This document shows, one piece after another, positions 22,789 to 26,513 of a stretch of DNA of 26,513 nt. The DNA comes from DATJPD01 sp036394195 (lineage in GTDB: Bacteria; Pseudomonadota; Alphaproteobacteria; CACIAM-22H2), in the NCBI GenBank assembly GCA_036394195.1, contig DASWFO010000254.1:1-26513 (forward strand), read 5' to 3'. The notes beneath the pieces are model-generated. The model was not told the origin of the DNA. It made no database searches and saw only the letters and a list, made by a program, of their open reading frames with translations. The position numbers and the translations under genes are program-made. Numbering within the stretch: position 1 is the first letter of the stretch; each line of letters opens with the position of its first letter.

Positions 22789-22869
22789 CCGGACGCCGCG
22801 GGGCCGAAAAGTATTTCGCCCGTAGCGTCCGGGCCCGTCCTCTCCGGGGCGACCTTAGGGAAGTATCCC
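22789..22869 (+). promoter_or_regulatory. Structured sdhC leader with two AGTA-loop hairpins
   Basis: Hairpin 1: CCGGACGC (22789-22796) pairs exactly with GCGTCCGG (22825-22832), enclosing GGG/CCC and CGAAA-AGTA-TTTCG (22805-22818). Hairpin 2: GGGA-AGTA-TCCC (22858-22869). Both present the same AGTA loop closed by an A-T pair. Hairpin 2 ends 34 bases before the sdhC start. A protein- or sRNA-binding leader is possible. Confidence 0.45.
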
Positions 22870-22903
22870 GACGGTCCGCACCCCGAGCAACTGAAGAGGC
22901 GTC

Positions 22904-23323
22904 ATGCCCATCGCGCCCGAAGCGCCGTCCGCCCCGAAGCCGATCCTGGCGCCGGCGCGGCCGCTCTCTCCGCATCTCCAGGTCTATCGCCCGCAGCTCA
23001 CGTCGGTCCTTTCGATCACCCATCGCGCCACCGGGGTGGCCCTGGCGGTGGGCACGCTGCTGCTCGTCTGGTGGCTGATCGCCGCGGCGACCGGGCCCGA
23101 GGCCTTCGCCGTCGTGCAGAGCTTCATGGGATCGTGGCTCGGTCTGCTCCTGCTGCTTGGCTGGACGGCGTCGCTGTTCTTCCACCTCAGCAATGGCATC
23201 CGGCACCTGTTCTGGGACGCCGGCCTCGGATTTGAGCTCAAGACGACCTACCGGTCGGGCTGGGCGGTGGTGGTGGCCACCGTCGTGCTCACCGTGCTGG
23301 CTTGGCTGTGGGGGTTGGCATGA
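22904..23323 (+). CDS. sdhC: Succinate dehydrogenase cytochrome b556 subunit
   Basis: One of two membrane anchors of complex II, holding heme b and the quinone site. The 139-residue product has RPLSPHLQVYRPQLTSVLSITHRATGVAL, where SITHRATG supplies the Ser and Arg of the quinone pocket. It has three transmembrane helices and HLSNGIRHLFWDAG, the motif bearing the heme-ligand His. The N-terminal about 20 residues are Ala/Pro-rich. The stop overlaps the sdhD start as ATGA. It is the first gene of sdhCDAB and follows a structured leader. Confidence 0.96.
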   Translation: MPIAPEAPSAPKPILAPARPLSPHLQVYRPQLTSVLSITHRATGVALAVGTLLLVWWLIAAATGPEAFAVVQSFMGSWLGLLLLLGWTASLFFHLSNGIRHLFWDAGLGFELKTTYRSGWAVVVATVVLTVLAWLWGLA

Positions 23324-23712
23324 GCCAGTGGTCGTTGCAGTCCGATCTGAAGCGGGTCCGCGGTCTCGGCTCGGCGAAGGCCGGCGTCGGCCATTGGTGG
23401 GCCCAGCGCGTCACCGCGCTGGCCCTGATCCCGCTGACGCTGTGGTTCGTCGCGTCCGTCATTGGACTGGTCGGCGCCTCGCATGCGGCGGTGGTCGATT
23501 GGATCGCCTCGCCGATCCCGGCGGTGCTGCTGGTGCTCCTGATCGCGGCGACGTTCCATCACGCACAGCTCGGCCTGCAGGTGGTGATCGAGGATTACGT
23601 GCACCGCGAGGGGGCCAAGGTGGCGTTGATTCTGTTCGTGAAAGGCGCTGCCATCGTGCTCGCCCTGGCGGCGCTGTTCGCCGTGCTGCGCATCTATTCG
23701 TGGGGGGGCTGA
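23320..23712 (+). CDS. sdhD: Succinate dehydrogenase membrane anchor subunit
   Basis: The second anchor subunit, 130 residues with three transmembrane helices. SAKAGVGHWWAQRVTALALIPLTLWFV is the conserved N-terminal helix start, and ATFHHAQLGLQVVIEDYVH carries the second heme-ligand His and the quinone-site Asp/Tyr (EDY). I use ATG 23320, which overlaps the sdhC stop; the frame is open to 23302 but that would start inside the last sdhC helix. It is 3 bp from sdhA, so translation of the three genes is coupled. Confidence 0.95.
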   Translation: MSQWSLQSDLKRVRGLGSAKAGVGHWWAQRVTALALIPLTLWFVASVIGLVGASHAAVVDWIASPIPAVLLVLLIAATFHHAQLGLQVVIEDYVHREGAKVALILFVKGAAIVLALAALFAVLRIYSWGG

Positions 23713-23715
23713 GCC

Positions 23716-25554
23716 ATGGCTGACGACGCGCGCGGCAACGGCTCCAGAGGCGGTCCCGCGATCAACGGCGACGCCTATAAGATTGTCGATCACGACTACG
23801 ACGTCGTGGTCGTCGGCGCCGGCGGTGCCGGCCTGCGCTCCACGTTCGGCATGGCGATGACCGGGCTGAAGACCGCCTGCATCACCAAGCTGTTCCCAAC
23901 CCGCAGCCATACCGTCGCGGCGCAAGGCGGCATCTCGGCCGCCTTGGGCAACATGGGGCCCGACGACTGGCGCTGGCACATGTACGACACCGTCAAGGGT
24001 TCCGACTGGCTCGGCGACCAGGATGCCATCGAGTACATGTGCAAGGAGGCGATCCCGGCGATCATCGAGCTCGAGCACTACGGCGTTCCGTTCAGCCGCA
24101 CCGCGGAGGGCAAGATCTATCAGCGGCCGTTCGGCGGCATGACCACCGAATACGGCAAAGGGATCGCGCAGCGCACCTGCGCCGCCGCCGACCGCACCGG
24201 CCACGCCATCCTGCACACGCTGTATCAGCAGTCGCTGCGCCACAACGCCGAGTTCTTCATCGAGTATTTCGCGCTCGACCTGCTGATGGATGACGACGGC
24301 TTGTGCCGCGGCGTGGTTGCGTGGAATCTGGCGGATGGGACCCTCCACCGCTTCCGCGCCCACCTCGTCGTTCTGGCGACGGGCGGCTACGGGCGCGCCT
24401 ACTTCTCCGCGACCTCGGCGCATACCTGCACCGGCGACGGCAACGCGATGGTGCTGCGCGCCGGGCTGCCGCTCGAGGACATGGAGTTCGTGCAGTTCCA
24501 CCCGACCGGCGTGTACGGCGCCGGCTGCCTGATCACCGAAGGCTCGCGCGGCGAGGGCGGGTACCTGACGAATTCGGAAGGCGAGCGGTTCATGGAGCGG
24601 TACGCGCCGTCGGCGAAGGATCTCGCGTCCCGCGACGTGGTCAGCCGGTCGATGACGGTCGAAATCCGCGAGGGCCGCGGCGTCGGCCCGAAGAAGGACC
24701 ACATTTTCCTGCATCTCGAGCATCTCGATCCGAAGCTGCTGCACGAGCGGCTGCCGGGCATCTCGGAGACGGCCAAGATCTTCGCCGGCGTCGACGTGAC
24801 GCGCGAGCCGATCCCGGTGCTGCCGACCGTGCACTACAACATGGGCGGGGTGCCGACGAACCACCACAGCGAAGTCGTGCGGCCGGTGAACGGCAATCCC
24901 GATGCGGTGGTGCCCGGGCTGATGGCGATCGGCGAGGCCGCCTGCGTCTCGGTGCACGGCGCCAACCGGCTGGGCTCGAATTCGCTGCTCGACCTCGTGG
25001 TCTTCGGCCGCGCCGCGGCACACCGGGCGGCCGAGCTGGTCAGGGCCGGCGAGGCGCATAAGCCGCTGCCGCAGAGCGCCTCGGATCCGGCACTGTCGCG
25101 CTTCGACAAGCTGCGTCACGCGCACGGAGAATTCTCGACCGCCCATCTCCGGCTCGAGATGCAGCGCACGATGCAGGACAACTGCGCCGTCTTCCGGACC
25201 GCGGACGTTCTCAAGGAAGGCGAGACCAAGCTCCGCGATGTGTGGAGCAAGGCCTCGTCGCTGAGCGTGTCCGACCGGTCGCTGATCTGGAACTCGGATC
25301 TGGTGGAGACCCTCGAGTTCGACAATCTGCTGGCACAGTCGTTGGTCACGTTGCACTCGGCGCTCAACCGCCAGGAAAGCCGCGGCGCGCACGCCCGCGA
25401 GGACTTCCCGAAGCGCGACGACGTGAACTGGATGAAGCACACCTGCGCGTGGCTGGACGAGCGCGGGAAGGTCACCTTCGATTACCGGCCGGTGCACCTG
25501 AACACGCTCACCAACGAAGTCCAGAGCTTCCCGCCGAAGGCGCGGGTCTATTGA
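23716..25554 (+). CDS. sdhA: Succinate dehydrogenase flavoprotein subunit
   Basis: Oxidises succinate to fumarate through covalently bound FAD on the cytoplasmic face of complex II. The 612-residue product shows the dinucleotide motif VVVGAGGAGLRS (34-41), PTRSHTVAAQGGI with His65 as the expected FAD attachment site, EFVQFHPTGVYGAGCLITEGSRGEGG, VLPTVHYNMGGVPTN, and HGANRLGSNSLLDLVVFGRAAA with the active-site region. The C-terminus has SRGAHAREDFPKRDDVNWMKHT and TFDYRPVHLNTLT. Length is normal. It is separated from sdhB by 98 bp containing a palindromic repeat, unlike the tight sdhC-D-A spacing. Confidence 0.98.
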   Translation: MADDARGNGSRGGPAINGDAYKIVDHDYDVVVVGAGGAGLRSTFGMAMTGLKTACITKLFPTRSHTVAAQGGISAALGNMGPDDWRWHMYDTVKGSDWLGDQDAIEYMCKEAIPAIIELEHYGVPFSRTAEGKIYQRPFGGMTTEYGKGIAQRTCAAADRTGHAILHTLYQQSLRHNAEFFIEYFALDLLMDDDGLCRGVVAWNLADGTLHRFRAHLVVLATGGYGRAYFSATSAHTCTGDGNAMVLRAGLPLEDMEFVQFHPTGVYGAGCLITEGSRGEGGYLTNSEGERFMERYAPSAKDLASRDVVSRSMTVEIREGRGVGPKKDHIFLHLEHLDPKLLHERLPGISETAKIFAGVDVTREPIPVLPTVHYNMGGVPTNHHSEVVRPVNGNPDAVVPGLMAIGEAACVSVHGANRLGSNSLLDLVVFGRAAAHRAAELVRAGEAHKPLPQSASDPALSRFDKLRHAHGEFSTAHLRLEMQRTMQDNCAVFRTADVLKEGETKLRDVWSKASSLSVSDRSLIWNSDLVETLEFDNLLAQSLVTLHSALNRQESRGAHAREDFPKRDDVNWMKHTCAWLDERGKVTFDYRPVHLNTLTNEVQSFPPKARVY

Positions 25555-25556
25555 TG

Positions 25557-25643
25557 AAAGAGAGCCATCAGCCATCAGCGATCAGCTTTCAGCCGGAAGC
25601 CGGTTCGCTCTCTTTGCTGACGGCTGATTTCTGAACGCTGAAA
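25557..25643. repeat. NNTCAGC heptamer palindromic repeat, copy C, between sdhA and sdhB
   Basis: Left half: AAAGAGAGC (25557-25565), then four 7-bp units CATCAGC, CATCAGC, GATCAGC, TTTCAGC (25566-25593). Right half: GCTCTCTTT (25607-25615, the exact complement of the left end), then four units of the reverse type GCTGANN (25616-25643, one degenerate). It occupies nearly all of the sdhA-sdhB gap. Confidence 0.8.
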
Positions 25644-25652
25644 GCTTTTCTC

Positions 25653-26429
25653 ATGGCCCAATTCACGCTGCCGCAGAATTCGAAGGTCGTTTCCGGGCGC
25701 GAGTTCCCGCGCCCCGAGGCGCGCCGGGTCAAGGCATTCAAGATCTACCGCTGGGATCCCGACGCCGGCGACAATCCGCGCCTCGACACCTATTACGTCG
25801 ACCTCGACGACGTCGCACCGATGGTCCTGGATGCGCTGATCAAGATCAAGAATGAGATCGACCCGACGCTGACCTTCCGCCGCTCCTGTCGCGAAGGCGT
25901 GTGCGGCAGCTGCGCCATGAACATCGACGGCACGAACACGCTGGCCTGCCTCAAGCCGATCGACGAGGTGCGCGGCGACGTGAAGATCTATCCGCTGCCG
26001 CATCTGCCGGTGATCAAGGACCTGGTCGGCGACTGCTCGACGCTGTACGCGCAGCTGCGCCTGATCGAGCCGTGGCTGAAGACGGAATCGCCGCCGCCGG
26101 ACCGCGAGCGGCTGCAGAGCCCGGCCGAGCGCGCGAAGCTCGACGGGCTGTGGGAATGCATCCTGTGCTTCTGCTGCTCGACCGCCTGTCCCAGCTATTG
26201 GTGGAACGGCGACCGCTATCTCGGCCCGGCCATCCTGCTGCAGGCCTATCGCTGGATCGCCGATTCGCGCGACGAAGCGACCGGCGAGCGGCTGGATCAG
26301 CTGGAGGACCCGTTCCGGCTCTACCGGTGCCACACGATCATGAACTGCACCAAGACCTGCCCGAAGCACCTCAACCCCGCCAAGGCGATCGCCGAGATCA
26401 AGCAGTTGATGGTGGAGCGCGTCCTCTAG
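25653..26429 (+). CDS. sdhB: Succinate dehydrogenase iron-sulfur subunit
   Basis: Carries electrons from FAD to quinone through three clusters. In the 258-residue product the [2Fe-2S] ligands are Cys79, Cys84, Cys87 and Cys99 (SCREGVCGSCAMNIDGTNTLAC). The [4Fe-4S]/[3Fe-4S] ligands lie in CILCFCCSTACP (Cys169, 172, 175, 179) and CHTIMNCTKTCPKHLNP (Cys226, 232, 236). WWNGDRYLGPAILLQAYRWIADSRDE contributes to the quinone site. ATG 25653 gives the family N-terminus, but there is no strong ribosome site; only GAAAGC, the end of the repeat element, precedes it. Last gene of sdhCDAB in the window. Confidence 0.98.
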   Translation: MAQFTLPQNSKVVSGREFPRPEARRVKAFKIYRWDPDAGDNPRLDTYYVDLDDVAPMVLDALIKIKNEIDPTLTFRRSCREGVCGSCAMNIDGTNTLACLKPIDEVRGDVKIYPLPHLPVIKDLVGDCSTLYAQLRLIEPWLKTESPPPDRERLQSPAERAKLDGLWECILCFCCSTACPSYWWNGDRYLGPAILLQAYRWIADSRDEATGERLDQLEDPFRLYRCHTIMNCTKTCPKHLNPAKAIAEIKQLMVERVL

Positions 26430-26441
26430 CCCAATCGCGGG

Positions 26442-26455
26442 CCGTCTCCGGACGG
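26442..26455 (+). terminator. Short hairpin after sdhB
   Basis: CCGTC (26442-26446) pairs with GACGG (26451-26455) with a TCCG loop, 12 bases after the sdhB stop. No U-run follows, so termination is doubtful. Nothing further can be called in the last 60 bases. Confidence 0.25.
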
Positions 26456-26513
26456 CTGGGCAAGTTCACCAGAGCGTCATGAGACGGCGGCAGAATGGGG
26501 CAGGCGGTCGCCC

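Larger units (their letters stand above)
21340..22903. other. 1.56-kb region without a credible protein gene
   Basis: Frames open here (for example + 21813-22766 and - 21705-22205) give Arg/Pro/Ser-rich products with no recognisable motif and cut across strong RNA-like stems, so they are judged non-coding. Contents in order: a hairpin region 21340-21470, a hairpin module and terminator 21540-21672, a heptamer repeat 21676-21765, a large minus-strand structured RNA candidate 21766 to about 22440, an A+T-rich segment with a palindrome and DnaA-like boxes 22441-22580, a GC-rich stretch with a hairpin 22668-22704, and the sdh promoter and leader 22720-22903. Confidence 0.8.

Noticed and set aside
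21340..22903. RNase P RNA, tmRNA, 6S, SRP RNA or self-splicing intron
   Set aside because: The core sequences I know for these (for example GGAAAGTCCGGGC, the tRNA-like end of tmRNA, GGAAG-CAG of SRP RNA, domain V of group II introns) were not found by eye on either strand. A covariance-model search would settle it.
26489..26513. ATG near the right edge as start of another gene
   Set aside because: Only eight codons are visible, with no clear ribosome site; it cannot be supported.

Overview
The window reads as chromosomal DNA of a GC-rich alphaproteobacterium. The evidence is gene order (ffh-rpsP-rimM-trmD-rplS followed by leuCD, leuB, asd and sdhCDAB), high G+C third positions, lone periplasmic Bug-type binding proteins and a PmtA-like methyltransferase. 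A soil-type Rhodospirillales, Reyranella or Hyphomicrobiales relative would fit. I cannot assign a genus from sequence alone.

Layout. 1-3240 is a mixed accessory stretch: the 5' part of an exported carboxypeptidase-regulatory-like protein (-), a Tat-exported tricarboxylate-type binding protein and an exported isochorismatase-fold protein (+), an orphan FlgC-like rod protein (-), and a Phd/VapC-type toxin-antitoxin pair (-) under a 32-bp near-perfect palindrome. 3241-10658 is core: a hairpin-rich leader, then ffh, rpsP, rimM (apparently starting at CTG), trmD, rplS, leuC, leuD and leuB, all +, interrupted by two kinds of intergenic palindromic repeat. 10741-12357 (-) is a lower-GC, probably acquired gene for a single protein that joins an ABC/SMC-type ATPase to a DUF4435 (TOPRIM-like) domain. 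This is the arrangement expected of a fused PARIS-like (AriA+AriB) anti-phage protein. 12617-14873 (-) is a two-gene unit of a biuret-hydrolase-like amidohydrolase and a nucleobase-type permease. 15054-21339 holds an AhpD-like protein, a PmtA-like methyltransferase, asd, a MAPEG protein, a LysE exporter, pdxY, a DUF4919 lipoprotein and a CitE-like CoA-ester lyase. 22904-26429 is sdhCDAB.

The most unusual part is the 1.56 kb without a credible gene between the CoA-ester lyase and sdhC (21340-22903). On the minus strand about 670 nt (roughly 22440 to 21766) can be read as one large structured RNA. It has many local helices capped by GNRA and UUCG tetraloops only when read in that direction, and it ends in an 11-bp stem followed by a U-run. 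It is flanked by a 90-bp inverted element built from NNTCAGC heptamers, by a partial second copy of its 3' hairpin module, and by an A+T-rich segment with three near-consensus DnaA boxes. The sdh operon then has its own promoter-like sequence and a structured leader with two hairpins sharing the same AGTA loop. I recognise no known RNA family here (RNase P, tmRNA, 6S and SRP RNA motifs were looked for and not seen).

How the genes work together: ffh to rplS is a translation and secretion unit, leuCDB gives the last steps to the leucine precursor, asd supplies the aspartate-family pathway, and sdhCDAB is respiratory complex II. No tRNA, rRNA, CRISPR array, transposase or integrase was seen. All assignments come from reading motifs; no database search was run.
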